Assembly: GCF_004217135.1 (NCBI RefSeq)
Contig: NZ_SHKK01000001.1
Coordinates: forward strand, 6,200,001 to 6,264,000
Length of the DNA: 64,000 bases
DNA from: Micromonospora violae
GTDB lineage: Bacteria > Actinomycetota > Actinomycetes > Mycobacteriales > Micromonosporaceae
Direction: 5' to 3'
This document shows positions 55,079-63,845 of the stretch, in pieces. Below the pieces are notes generated by a model, which ran no database searches, was not told the DNA's origin, and saw only the letters and a program-made list of their open reading frames with translations. Every line of letters begins with the position of its first letter. Within the stretch, counting starts at the first letter, position 1. Both the position numbers and the translations under genes were made by a program.

Positions 55079-55558
55079 TCAGTCGCGCCTGACGAGTCCG
55101 GGCCCGGCGGTGATGTCGATCTCGCCGTGTGTGATCTCGTGGCCGGCGGCGCAGCGGAGTACCGCGCGGATCGGTTCACCGCAGTCGTGGTGGGTGGCGA
55201 TGACGGAGGGGCCGGTTTCGGTGGGGGCCCAGGTGTCGCCCCAGTTGCGCAGTGCGGTGATGACGGGCAGGAGTTCGCGGCCCTTTTGGGTGAGTTGGTA
55301 CTCGTGGCGGGTGCGCTGACCGGGCTCGCGGTAGGGAATTCGTTCGAGCAGTCCGGCGGTGACCATCTCCTTGAGTCGGGCGGCCATGGCGGGCTCGCCG
55401 ACGCCGACCCGGCGGACGAAGTCGTCGAAGCGGCGTGTGCCGAGCAGGGCCTCGCGCATGATCAGCACCGTCGACCTGCCGCCCACGATGTCCATCGCCC
55501 GGGCCACCGAGCAGTTCTCACTCGTCCAGGAGTCGCGATCGTCACGTAGGTCTGCCAT
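55079..55558 (-). CDS. HxlR-family transcriptional regulator
   Basis: 159 residues. The winged HTH carries CSVARAMDIVGGRSTVLIMREALLG in its opening part, then FDDFVRRVGVGEPAMAARLKEM and LTQKGREL. Cys16 is at the usual HxlR sensory position, so redox or electrophile sensing is possible. It is divergent from an MFS exporter, with dyads in the shared gap, and probably represses it. Confidence 0.93.
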   Translation of the reverse strand: MADLRDDRDSWTSENCSVARAMDIVGGRSTVLIMREALLGTRRFDDFVRRVGVGEPAMAARLKEMVTAGLLERIPYREPGQRTRHEYQLTQKGRELLPVITALRNWGDTWAPTETGPSVIATHHDCGEPIRAVLRCAAGHEITHGEIDITAGPGLVRRD

Positions 55559-55572
55559 GCCGTCCAGCGTAC

Positions 55573-55638
55573 CTGACTTGCGTTAGGAGTAGCCAGGTGC
55601 TTCACTGGGTCGCGCTGACTTCGGCACAAGCAAGTCAG
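55573..55638. promoter_or_regulatory. Dyads in the HxlR-MFS gap
   Basis: CTGACTTGC (55573-55581) and GCAAGTCAG (55630-55638) are exact complements, and TGACTT (55616-55621) pairs with AAGTCA at 55632-55637. These TGACTT-type sites are candidate HxlR operators flanking the divergent promoters. Confidence 0.55.
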
Positions 55639-55660
55639 ACTCTAGCCTGAAGGATCTTCA

Positions 55661-57253
55661 GTGACCACCAGCGCCCCGGCCCCGACTCCACCCGCAGCGA
55701 CCCCACCCACAGCGACCCCACCCACAGCGGCGCCACCTGGGCCGGCCGCCACTGCCCGCTCGTCGTTCCGCGGCTCCCGCCCGGTGACCCTGATCGCCAT
55801 GTGTCTGGGCGCGATGATCACGTTCCTACAGATCACCGCCACTGTCTCCGCGCTGACCACGATCCAGCGGGACCTGCGGGTCGACCCGACCACCGTGGTC
55901 TGGATTCCCAGCGCCTACACCCTGATGGTGGCGAGTGTCGTGCTGTCCGGGGCCACCCTGGGCAGCCGCTACGGCCGCAAGCGCATGTTCGGTGCCGGGA
56001 TCGTCACGATGATCATCGGCGCAGCTGTCGTGGCCAGCGGTCCGACGGTCGCCTGGGTGATCGTCGGGCAGTTGATCGCCGGCCTCGGCGGAGCCCTGAT
56101 CCTGCCGAACAGCCTGGCGATCCTCGGCGCGACCTTCACCGACCCGCACCGACGGACCGAGGTCATCACCGCCTGGTCGGCGGCGTCCGGCATCGGGCTC
56201 GCGTTCGGCCCGCTCATCGCCGGTGCCCTGCTGCGGCACCACTCGTGGCACAGCGTCTACCTGTCGACGATCGCGCTGGGCGTGGTCACCCTCGTCGTCG
56301 CCATCGTCGGGGTGGCCGAATCCCGGTCGAGCGCCGCTCGGCTCGACGTGCCCGGCCTGCTGCTGGGCACCGTCGCCATCGCCGCCGCCGTGTACGCGCT
56401 GATCCAGGGCGGCAAGGTCGGCTACACCAGCCCGGTGGTGTCGACGGCCTGGGTCGTCGCGGCCGTCGCGCTGGTCGCCTTCGTGCTGGTCGAGCTGCGT
56501 ACCAGCGCGCCAATGCTTGACGTACGGCTGTTCCGGTCCGCGTCGTTCAGCGCTGTCATGGTCGTCGGCGCGGTGTCGTTGTTCGGTTTCACCGGTGTGG
56601 CGATCCTGCTGGTGCTCTTCCATGAACGTGCCCAGGCGCTCAGCCCGCTGGACACCGGCTGGCGGATGCTGGTGCTCTTCGGCGCCTACGTGCTGGTCGC
56701 CTTCGGTGCCGGGCGGGCGATCCGTCGTACCGGATTCAAGGCGCCGTTGACCCTCGGCCTGGTTCTCGCCGCGGTGGCGAGCTTCGCCCTGGCGAACCAG
56801 GGACCGACCACGTCGTTCGGTGACCGTTGGGCCCTGTTCGCCCTGTTCGGCGCGGCCAGCGCGCTGGTGGTGGCTCCGGCGACGGCGGCGGCGATGGCCA
56901 GCGTCGCGCCTGCCCAGGCAGGCATGGCCTCCGGGGCGGTCAACGCCGCCCGGCAGGTCGGCTCGGTGCTCGGTTCGTCCCTGCTCGGCACGCTCCTCAC
57001 CACCACGATGGTGGCCGACCTGCCGGGTCGTCTCGCCGCGCACCAGGTCGGCGAACCCACCCGCACGGCCGTGCAGGCGGCGGTGGCCTCCGGTGCCAGC
57101 GGCGACCAACCGCTGCCCGACCCGGTCCGGGCGGCCCTCGCCGAGGCACTGACCTCCGGGGTCCAGGCCGGGCTGCGGATCAGCGGGATCGTCTTCCTCG
57201 TCACCGCCGTGCTCGCGCTCACCCTCATCCGCAACCGGCCGCACAAGCACTAG
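55661..57253 (+). CDS. MFS drug exporter, DHA2 (14-helix) type
   Basis: 530 residues with about 14 helices after a Pro/Thr/Ala-rich N-terminus (TPPAATPPTATPPTAAPP). The conserved loop LGSRYGRKRMFGAG (motif A) and GLAFGPLIAGALL (motif C, antiporter) are present. It probably exports a drug or other toxic compound using the proton gradient. The GTG start is about 10 nt after GAAGGA. Its last codons and TAG stop lie in the first unit of a 23-bp repeat. Confidence 0.92.
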   Translation: MTTSAPAPTPPAATPPTATPPTAAPPGPAATARSSFRGSRPVTLIAMCLGAMITFLQITATVSALTTIQRDLRVDPTTVVWIPSAYTLMVASVVLSGATLGSRYGRKRMFGAGIVTMIIGAAVVASGPTVAWVIVGQLIAGLGGALILPNSLAILGATFTDPHRRTEVITAWSAASGIGLAFGPLIAGALLRHHSWHSVYLSTIALGVVTLVVAIVGVAESRSSAARLDVPGLLLGTVAIAAAVYALIQGGKVGYTSPVVSTAWVVAAVALVAFVLVELRTSAPMLDVRLFRSASFSAVMVVGAVSLFGFTGVAILLVLFHERAQALSPLDTGWRMLVLFGAYVLVAFGAGRAIRRTGFKAPLTLGLVLAAVASFALANQGPTTSFGDRWALFALFGAASALVVAPATAAAMASVAPAQAGMASGAVNAARQVGSVLGSSLLGTLLTTTMVADLPGRLAAHQVGEPTRTAVQAAVASGASGDQPLPDPVRAALAEALTSGVQAGLRISGIVFLVTAVLALTLIRNRPHKH

Positions 57254-57346
57254 TACACCGGCCGCACGCGCACGAGGACGCCGGCCGCACAAGCACTAGC
57301 ACGCCGACCGCGCACGCACGAGCACGCCGGCCGCGCACGGACTAGA
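57232..57346. repeat. 23-bp minisatellite, five units, spanning two gene ends
   Basis: Units start at 57232, 57255, 57278, 57301 and 57324, all with the frame ACNCCGGCCGCRCR-CAC-AG. Unit 1 encodes the end of the MFS protein and its TAG stop. Unit 5 contains the TAG stop of the reductase on the other strand. CTAG appears in units 1, 3 and 5. Confidence 0.9.
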
Positions 57347-58208
57347 ACGCGAGCCCGTCCAACTCCTCGATCGCGTCGGCCGGCATTTTCAGGTCGGCGG
57401 CGGCCACGTTCTCCCGCAGGTGCGCCATGCTGGAGGTGCCGGGGATCAGCACGGTGGTGGGGGAGCGCTGGAGCAGCCAGGCGAGGGCGACCTGCTGCGG
57501 TGAGGCGTCCAGTCGGGCGGCCACGCCGTCGAGCCTGTCGGACTGCAACGGCGTGAACCCGCCGAGCGGGAAGAACGACGCGAACGCGATGTTCTCGGCC
57601 GCGCACCTGTCCACCAGGGCGTCGTCCTGCCGGTTGGCGAGGTTGTAGAGGTTCTGCACGGTCACCACCGGGGCGATGGCCTGGGCCTCGGTGAGCTGGT
57701 TGAGCGTGACGTTGCTGAGTCCGAGGTGTCGGATCAGCCCCTGGTCCCGCAGCTCCGCCAGGGCGGCGAACTGCGGACCGAGCGGCGCTTCGATGGCGCC
57801 CCTCGGCGTACCCACCCGAAGGTTGACCACGTCGAGGACGTCCAGGCCGAGATGCTCAAGGTTCTCCCGGACCTGGGCCTTGAGGTCATCCGGCGTCAGC
57901 GACGGGATCCACGAGCCGTCGGCGCCGCGTCGCGCGCCGACCTTGGTGACCAGGTGCAGATCCTCGGGGTACGGGTGGAGCGCCTCGCGGATCAGCTCGT
58001 TGACGACGACGGGCCCGTAGAAGTCGCTGGTGTCGATGTGTCGGACGCCCAGGTCGACGGCCTCACGGAGTACGGCGAGTGCCTGTTCGCGGTCGCGGGG
58101 CGGGCCGAAGGCACCCGGGCCGGCCAACTGCATCGCCCCGTAACCCATCCGGCTCAGGGTGAGGCCGTCGGCGGGGGTGACAGCACCGCCGGGAAGGTTG
58201 TCGCTCAT
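57342..58208 (-). CDS. Aldo/keto reductase
   Basis: 288 residues. The barrel features are visible: GYGAMQLAG, HIDTSDFYGPVVVNELI (catalytic Asp and Tyr), VTKVGARR (catalytic Lys), IRHLGLSNVTLNQL and LIPGTSSMAHLRENV (NADPH binding). It reduces an aldehyde or ketone with NADPH. AGAGGA precedes the ATG. It is divergent from an XRE regulator that may control it. Confidence 0.92.
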   Translation of the reverse strand: MSDNLPGGAVTPADGLTLSRMGYGAMQLAGPGAFGPPRDREQALAVLREAVDLGVRHIDTSDFYGPVVVNELIREALHPYPEDLHLVTKVGARRGADGSWIPSLTPDDLKAQVRENLEHLGLDVLDVVNLRVGTPRGAIEAPLGPQFAALAELRDQGLIRHLGLSNVTLNQLTEAQAIAPVVTVQNLYNLANRQDDALVDRCAAENIAFASFFPLGGFTPLQSDRLDGVAARLDASPQQVALAWLLQRSPTTVLIPGTSSMAHLRENVAAADLKMPADAIEELDGLAF

Positions 58209-58313
58209 GTCATCCTCTGTCCGTTGTCGTGACGTCTGCGGCCGGTGGGAGGCGGCCCTCCGACGACTGTCCGCCGACATCCACCGGGGTGGCAGGGCGA
58301 GCTGTTCCTGGTA

Positions 58314-58330
58314 GTGACACAGCCAGTCAC
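58314..58330. promoter_or_regulatory. GTGAC-N7-GTCAC dyad between AKR and XRE genes
   Basis: GTGAC (58314-58318) and GTCAC (58326-58330) are a perfect dyad, 30 bp before the XRE gene start, in the divergent gap. It is a plausible operator for the XRE regulator. Confidence 0.45.
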
Positions 58331-58360
58331 CGGGCCGTCCGGCGATCTACCGTCGGTGTC

Positions 58361-59242
58361 ATGGACGCAACGAACCCGCTCGGCGACTTCCTGCGTGCCC
58401 GCCGCGAGCAGACCCGGCCCGAGGATGTCGGGCTCGGTCCGGGCGTCGGCCTGCGCCGGGTGCCGGGGCTGCGGCGTGAGGAGGTGGCGATGCTGGCCGG
58501 CATCAGCGCCGACTACTACCTCCGGTTGGAGCAGGGTCGCGAGCGGCACCCCTCGGTGCAGGTCCTCGACGCCCTGGCCGGGGTGCTGCGGCTCGACCCG
58601 GAGGCGACCGCGTACATGATCGGGTTGAGCCGTGCGCGGTCGCGGCGGGCGGCCCGACCGGCCGCTGAGCGGGTGCCGGCCAGCATCCTGCACCTGCTGC
58701 GCGAGCTTCCCATGCCGGCCTTCGTGCAGAACCGCTACCTCGACATCCTGGCCTCGAACTCGATGGCCAGGGCGCTGTCGCCGAATCTCGCCCCGGGTGC
58801 CAACCGACTCCGTGCGGTGTTCCTGGACCAGGCCGAGCGGGAGCTGTTCCGTGACTGGCGGCAGGCGATGCAGGGCGTGGTGGGGCAGATGCGTGCCGAC
58901 TCGGTCGGGGCGACCGACGACCCACGGTTGACGGCGCTGGTGGGGGAGTTGTCGCTCAAGAGCGACTGCTTTCGGCAGCTGTGGGCGCGCCACGAGGTGC
59001 GTCGACGGGAGGGCATCGTCAGCCGGCTGCGGCATCCCGAGGTGGGCGAACTCGACCTGTACTGCGACAAGCTCGCGGTGGCGGGTGCCGACGGGCAACT
59101 TCTGGTGATCTACCACGCGGAGCCCGGTACGGAGTCCGCGCGTTCGTTGGCGCTGCTCGGCTCGATCGCCGCCAGCACCGTGGACGACGTGCCGGACAGC
59201 CTCCGCCCCGGTGACCCGGCGCGCCTCTATCCGCTGGAGTGA
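58361..59242 (+). CDS. XRE-family regulator with MmyB-like ligand domain
   Basis: 293 residues. The HTH (about 8-80) includes RRVPGLRREEVAMLAGISADYYLRLEQGRER, a very common actinobacterial form. The C-terminal MmyB-like PAS domain has NRYLDILASNSMARALSP and LYCDKLAVAGADGQLLVIYHAEPG. It probably regulates the divergent aldo/keto reductase. The ligand is unknown. Confidence 0.93.
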   Translation: MDATNPLGDFLRARREQTRPEDVGLGPGVGLRRVPGLRREEVAMLAGISADYYLRLEQGRERHPSVQVLDALAGVLRLDPEATAYMIGLSRARSRRAARPAAERVPASILHLLRELPMPAFVQNRYLDILASNSMARALSPNLAPGANRLRAVFLDQAERELFRDWRQAMQGVVGQMRADSVGATDDPRLTALVGELSLKSDCFRQLWARHEVRRREGIVSRLRHPEVGELDLYCDKLAVAGADGQLLVIYHAEPGTESARSLALLGSIAASTVDDVPDSLRPGDPARLYPLE

Positions 59243-59271
59243 CGCGCTCGTTCGGGTCGAGGGTGGGATTT

Positions 59272-59286
59272 TGCACTCACAGTGCA
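59272..59286. promoter_or_regulatory. TGCACT-CAC-AGTGCA dyad upstream of the DUF2855 gene
   Basis: A 6-bp exact inverted repeat with a 3-nt centre, 36 bp before the DUF2855 start, at promoter distance. The binding protein is unknown. Confidence 0.4.
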
Positions 59287-59322
59287 CTTGTCTCCGGTTG
59301 CGAGGCTGTCTAGCGTCACCTC

Positions 59323-60390
59323 ATGGCTGACTCATGGACCTTCGCCGTGGCGCGTGACGACCTCGGGCAGACCACGCTCGTCGATGGCGTCGCCCCCGCC
59401 GTGGCCGACGGCGAGGCGCTGCTGCGCGTGGACCGCGTCGGCCTCACCGCCAACAACGTGACCTACGCGGTGCTCGGCGACTCGATGCGCTACTGGCAGT
59501 TCTTCCCGCCGGCGGCCCAGGGGCTCGGGCCGCGGTGGGGCCTCCCGCCGCTCTGGGGGTTCGCCGACGTGGTTGCCTCGGCGGCGGCAGGGGTCGAGGT
59601 GGGGCAACGGATCTACGGTTACCTCCCGCCCGCCGGTCACCTCGTGGTGCGGCCGGACCGGGTGGACGCGTCCGGGTTCCGTGAGGCGAGCCCGCACCGG
59701 GCCGAGCTGCCGTCGCCGTACAACGCGTACCGGTCGACCACCGGCGACCCGGCGTACCAGCGCGACCAGGAGGACCTGCTGATCCTGTTCCGGCCGCTCT
59801 TCTTCACCTCGTTCATGCTGGCCGACCAGGTTGTCGACAACGACTTCTACGGTGCCGAGGCGCTGCTGGTGTCATCGGCGTCCAGCAAGACCGCGTACGC
59901 CGCCGCGTTCGAGCTGCACCGGCGCGGACCGCGCATGGTCGGTCTCACCTCACCCGGCAACCTGGCGTTCACCCGGTCACTCGGCTGCTACGACGAGGTC
60001 GTGTCATACGACGACATCGACTCCCTCGACGTCGTCCCGACCGCCTACCTCGACCTGTCCGGTGCGCCCGCGACCCGGGCGGCCCTGCGCCAGCGCCTTG
60101 GTGACCGGCTCGTCCGGGACATCGCGGTCGGGCTCACCAACCAGACGCCGAACGCCGACGCCGCCGAGGAGGTGTTCTTCGCGCCGGTGCAGATGCGCAA
60201 GCGCAGCCACGACTGGGGCCGCGACGGGCTCGACCAGCGGTTCACCGAGGCCTGGCAACGCTTCGCCGCCATCGTGGGCGGGTGGCTCGACGTTCGGGTG
60301 GGTGCCGGGCCGGAGGCGCTGCGACACGCGTGGCTCGACGTTCTCGCCGGTCGTACGCCGCCACGGGTGGGCCACGTCGTCCAGCTCTGA
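59323..60390 (+). CDS. DUF2855 family protein (medium-chain-dehydrogenase-like)
   Basis: 355 residues, with the DUF2855 pattern: TANNVTYAVLGDSMRYWQFF, GLPPLWGFADVV and LVSSASSKTAYAAAF (about 185), the last being a nucleotide-binding-like stretch. It is related to quinone-oxidoreductase-type MDR proteins but lacks their usual GxGxxG. Enzyme activity is unknown. It converges with the sigma-factor gene, 18 nt away. Confidence 0.88.
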   Translation: MADSWTFAVARDDLGQTTLVDGVAPAVADGEALLRVDRVGLTANNVTYAVLGDSMRYWQFFPPAAQGLGPRWGLPPLWGFADVVASAAAGVEVGQRIYGYLPPAGHLVVRPDRVDASGFREASPHRAELPSPYNAYRSTTGDPAYQRDQEDLLILFRPLFFTSFMLADQVVDNDFYGAEALLVSSASSKTAYAAAFELHRRGPRMVGLTSPGNLAFTRSLGCYDEVVSYDDIDSLDVVPTAYLDLSGAPATRAALRQRLGDRLVRDIAVGLTNQTPNADAAEEVFFAPVQMRKRSHDWGRDGLDQRFTEAWQRFAAIVGGWLDVRVGAGPEALRHAWLDVLAGRTPPRVGHVVQL

Positions 60391-60408
60391 ACGGCCGGCC
60401 GTGCCGGC

Positions 60409-61215
60409 TCAGGCGGCGATGTCGTCGCTGAGCTGGCGGCGGAGCGCGGCCAGCGAGCGAGTGATCAACCGGGACACGTGCATCTGCGAGACGCCGATCC
60501 GGTCGGCGATCTGGGCCTGGGTGAGGTTGCCGTGGAAGCGCAGGCTCAGGATCTGGCGTTCCCGCTCCGGCAGCGTGGCGAGGGCCGGGCCGAGGGCGAC
60601 GCGGATCTCGACGAGATCGAACGCGTGGTCGTCGTCGCCCAGGGTGTCGCTGAGTTCGCGGCTGCCGTCCGCGCCGGTCGGGGTGGACAGCGACGTGGCC
60701 CGGTAGGCCCGCGCCCCTTCCAGCCCTTCCAGGACGGTCTCCTCGGACACGTCGAGGTAGGCCGCGACATCGGCGACGGTCGGCGAGCGACCGAGGTTCT
60801 GGGTCAGGGTGCTGTTCGCCGCGCTGATCGAGAGACGCAGCTCCTGGAGACGGCGGGGCACGCGCACCGACCAGGTGCGGTCCCGGAAGTATCGCTTGAT
60901 CTCGCCGATGATTGTGGGAATGGCGTACCCGCTGAAGTCGATCCCCCGGCTGTGGTCGAAGTTGTCCACGGCCTTGATGAGCCCGACGAAGGCGGTCTGG
61001 GCCAGGTCGTCGTCGGGTGCGCCGCGTCCGCTGTAGCGGCGGGCCAGGTGCCGGGCGAGCGGCAGCCACGCCTCGATGGTGCGGTCCCGCAGGGCCGGCC
61101 GGTGAGGGTCGTCCGCCGGGGTCACCGCCAGGTCGGCGAGGAGGTCGTCCGGGCTCTGGTCGCTGCTCCGCTGGCCGATGCGGGTGCTGCTGGCGTTCTC
61201 GACGATGGTGGACAT
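60409..61215 (-). CDS. SigB/SigF/SigG-type RNA polymerase sigma factor
   Basis: 268 residues from the ATG at 61215, with GGAGGG at 9-nt spacing. Region 2 is DDDLAQTAFVGLIKAVDNFDHSRG and GYAIPTIIGEIKRYFRD; region 3 is VPRRLQELR; region 4 is LTQAQIADRIGVSQMHVSRLI. It belongs to the general-stress/sporulation sigma group. No anti-sigma or anti-anti-sigma gene is adjacent, so how it is controlled is unclear. Confidence 0.94.
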   Translation of the reverse strand: MSTIVENASSTRIGQRSSDQSPDDLLADLAVTPADDPHRPALRDRTIEAWLPLARHLARRYSGRGAPDDDLAQTAFVGLIKAVDNFDHSRGIDFSGYAIPTIIGEIKRYFRDRTWSVRVPRRLQELRLSISAANSTLTQNLGRSPTVADVAAYLDVSEETVLEGLEGARAYRATSLSTPTGADGSRELSDTLGDDDHAFDLVEIRVALGPALATLPERERQILSLRFHGNLTQAQIADRIGVSQMHVSRLITRSLAALRRQLSDDIAA

Positions 61216-61375
61216 GAAATGGTCCCTCCCGCGCACGCCCGCCGATCGGGTCGACCGGAAGGATCTCCGAACCGGCTGTAGCCGGGGCGCACGTGCGGGC
61301 GAGAAGTGCGCTGTCGCAAGGCCACGATCACGGGCCACGCCACCGCGTCATGTCGTTCAGTTGATGACCTGGACC

Positions 61376-61409
61376 CTACCCGAAAGGCCGACGATTTACT
61401 ACCCGAAAG
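61376..61409. repeat. Direct repeat CTACCCGAAAG upstream of the sigma gene
   Basis: Two copies (61376-61386 and 61399-61409) 23 bp apart in the 241-bp gap between the sigma gene and a small ORF. On the sigma-gene strand each reads CTTTCGGGTAG, containing a GGGTA like the -10 of SigB/SigF-class promoters. Confidence 0.45.
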
Positions 61410-61456
61410 TATGAGTCGGGGCAGGTGTGCGGGTGGAGGGGGTGGACGGCGCGAAA

Positions 61457-61642
61457 TCAGCCGCGCTGATCGGGGGCGTCGACAGCGGCCGGGGCCGGCT
61501 GGGCGGGCTTCACCGCGAACGGGTGTCGCAGTCGCCGCATGGCCTCCTCGCTGCTGTCGAAGGTCACCGCCGGTCCGTCCAGCGCGTCGCCGTTCGACGT
61601 GGCGAGGAAGAGGGCGGGACGACGGTCGTCGTTCGATGTCAT
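61457..61642 (-). CDS. Small hypothetical protein
   Basis: 61 residues: MTSNDDRRPALFLATSNGDA, then DSSEEAMRRLRHPFAVKP and a Pro/Ala tail. No family was recognised. AGGA lies 8 nt before the ATG. It lies upstream of the sigma gene on the same strand (241-nt gap). Confidence 0.5.
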   Translation of the reverse strand: MTSNDDRRPALFLATSNGDALDGPAVTFDSSEEAMRRLRHPFAVKPAQPAPAAVDAPDQRG

Positions 61643-61961
61643 GCAGGGATCCTGTCTCTACGGAAAGGGTGCGGCTGAGGCCTCGGCGTCGGCCGTGCGA
61701 GCTGGTGACACGTCGGCGCACACGCTGGCGCCCGAATGGCGGTGTCCTCTGCACGGGCGAGCGCCCGGCGACACCGACACCCCGCACCATACCCGGCACC
61801 GTCGCCCCGTACGCACCGCCGACGGACCCACGTCACTTCTCGTTGAGCAGGCTGCCTGAGAATTCTGTAATCCCGCCTGGTGTCGCGAGTCTCCGATCTT
61901 GAGGGCGGTCAGCGCATCCAGCGCGGGCGCCGCGCGGACGAGCACACAAGGAGTGGAACCC
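61643..61961. other. Promoter region of the sigma-glycosidase fusion gene
   Basis: 319 bp, no gene. TGTAAT (61866-61871) and GTCTCC (61889-61894), 17 nt apart, are a weak ECF-type promoter candidate. Nothing else stands out. Confidence 0.35.
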
Positions 61962-63845
61962 ATGTCGTCAGCCGGTCGAGCACTGCCCGATGTCGGGTTG
62001 GTCGTCGCGGCCCGGCAGGGCGACCAGCGCGCCCTCGACGACGTCGTCGCGGCCTCGCTCCCGCTGGTCTACAACATCGTCGGGCGTGCGCTGCGCGGGC
62101 ACGCCGACGTCGACGACGTGGTCCAGGAGACGTTGGTACGGGTGATCCGGTACCTGCCCGCGCTCAACGACCCGGCGGCATACCGGTCCTGGCTGGTGGC
62201 GATCACCATCCGCCAGGTGCGGGACTGGGAGACGCGCCGCCGCGTCGCGCTCAACCGTGACGCCGGGCTCGACGCGATCCACAACGTGCCCGACCCGGCC
62301 TCCGACTTCGCGGGGATGACGATTCTCCGGCTCGGCCTCACCGACCAACGACGCGAGGTCGCCGAGGCGACCCGTTGGCTCGACCCGGACGACCAGGAGC
62401 TGCTCTCACTGTGGTGGCTGGAGGAGACCGGCGAGCTCACCCGCAACGAGGTCGCCGACGCGCTCGGGTTGTCACCCGGGCACGTCGCGGTACGGATCCA
62501 CCGGATGAAGGAGCAGATCCAGAGCGCCCGCGGCGTCGTACGCGCCCTCCGTGCCCGCCCGGGCTGCCCGGACCTCGGCGTCGTGACCGCTGACTGGGAC
62601 GGCACGCCGAGCCCCTTGTGGCGCAAGCGCCTGGCTCGACACGTCCGCGACTGCGCGTTCTGTGACCGGTTGGGAACCACGCTGCTGCCGATCGACCGGC
62701 TCCTCGCCGGCCTGCCGTTGCTGCCGCTGCCGGCGGGCCTCGGCGCCCACCTGCCGAGCGCGGCGGCCCCCGCAGCCGCCGCACCGGCCGTCGCGCCTCC
62801 GGGCCCGCCGGTCGGGCCGTCCGCCGGGGCGACCCCACCCGGCGGAGCGCCCACCGACGCGGGCGGCGGCCCGAGCGTCGTCGACCTCGCGGTGAACCGG
62901 CCCCGTGGCCTCGTGCCGTCCCTCGCCGCCGGTGTGGCCGCCGCCGTCCTGGCCATCACCACGGCGGTGGTGATCCTGCCGGACGATCCGTCCGCGCCCT
63001 CGTGGGCGGCTCCGCCCACGGCGGCGCCCACCGCCGTCGCCACCCCGACCGTCGCGCCCACACCGAGCGTGCGGCCCTCGTCGAAGCCCTCGGTCACACC
63101 GGTGGTCAGCTCCACGCGCAAGGGCGTCGGGGTGTGGAACTTCGCCGGGGCGAGTCAGGCGTTGGCGAACTCCAAGGCCAGCTGGTACTACACCTGGGGC
63201 ACCCAACACCCGGGGATCAGCACCCCGCGCGGCGCGACGTTCGTGCCGATGATCCGCAGCGCGGAGAACGTCACCGCCCCCGAGTTGGCTCGGGCCAGGG
63301 CCGCCGGGCCGTACCTGCTCACCTTCAACGAGCCGGACCTGGCCGAGCAGGCGAACATGACCGTCGAGCAGGCGCTGGACCTGTGGCCGCAGTTGATGGC
63401 GACGGGCAGCAGGCTGGGCAGCCCAGCGGTCGCCTGGGGCGGCCCGGACCCGCAGGGTTGGCTGGACCGGTTCATGACCGGCGCCCAGGCCCGCGGCTAC
63501 CGGGTGGACTTCATCACCCTGCACTGGTTCGGCGCCGACTTCACCACCGCCACCGCGGTGGCCCAACTCCGGCAGTACCTCCAGGCCGTCTACCAGCGGT
63601 ACCGGAAGCCGATCTGGCTGACCGAGTTCGCGCTGATCCGCTTCGGCGGGGGCGGTTCGCAGTTTCCCAGCCAGGAGCAGCAGGCCGCCTTCCTCACCGC
63701 GGCCACCGCCATGCTCGGCCAACTCTCCTACCTCCAGCGGTACGCCTGGTTCGGGCTACCCGCCACGGACAAGGATCGGTCCGGGTTGTTCAGCACCGGG
63801 ACCGAGACGACAGTTGTCGGCCGCGCGTTCCAGGCCGCCCGTTGA
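61962..63845 (+). CDS. ECF sigma factor fused to zinc anti-sigma motif, membrane helix and GH128-like glycosidase
   Basis: 627 residues in one uninterrupted frame, with AAGGAG before the ATG. Residues 12-95 are sigma region 2 (HADVDDVVQETLVRVIRYL) and 135-195 are region 4 (TRNEVADALGLSPGHVAVRIHRMK). RHVRDCAFC (226-234; His227, Cys231, Cys234) is a ZAS-type HxxxCxxC zinc motif. A Pro/Ala/Gly linker (265-305), one helix (320-339) and an outer Pro/Thr linker follow. Residues 388-627 are a GH128/Asl1-like barrel with Glu457 (FNEPDL) and Glu555 (LTEFAL). So a cytoplasmic sigma factor is tethered to an extracytoplasmic glucan-type hydrolase domain. Release by proteolysis is a hypothesis. Confidence 0.9.
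   Translation: MSSAGRALPDVGLVVAARQGDQRALDDVVAASLPLVYNIVGRALRGHADVDDVVQETLVRVIRYLPALNDPAAYRSWLVAITIRQVRDWETRRRVALNRDAGLDAIHNVPDPASDFAGMTILRLGLTDQRREVAEATRWLDPDDQELLSLWWLEETGELTRNEVADALGLSPGHVAVRIHRMKEQIQSARGVVRALRARPGCPDLGVVTADWDGTPSPLWRKRLARHVRDCAFCDRLGTTLLPIDRLLAGLPLLPLPAGLGAHLPSAAAPAAAAPAVAPPGPPVGPSAGATPPGGAPTDAGGGPSVVDLAVNRPRGLVPSLAAGVAAAVLAITTAVVILPDDPSAPSWAAPPTAAPTAVATPTVAPTPSVRPSSKPSVTPVVSSTRKGVGVWNFAGASQALANSKASWYYTWGTQHPGISTPRGATFVPMIRSAENVTAPELARARAAGPYLLTFNEPDLAEQANMTVEQALDLWPQLMATGSRLGSPAVAWGGPDPQGWLDRFMTGAQARGYRVDFITLHWFGADFTTATAVAQLRQYLQAVYQRYRKPIWLTEFALIRFGGGGSQFPSQEQQAAFLTAATAMLGQLSYLQRYAWFGLPATDKDRSGLFSTGTETTVVGRAFQAAR

Noticed and set aside
54526..55179. Minus-strand frame with ARHGT repeats
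   Set aside because: Same cause as the plus-strand frame; it also overlaps the end of the HxlR gene.
57232..57346. Possible CRISPR array
   Set aside because: The 23-bp units are directly adjacent with no spacers and no cas genes are nearby, so it is a minisatellite.
60391..60408. Possible terminator GCCGGCCGTGCCGGC between DUF2855 and sigma genes
   Set aside because: Only a 6-bp stem with a 3-nt loop; too weak to call at this GC content.
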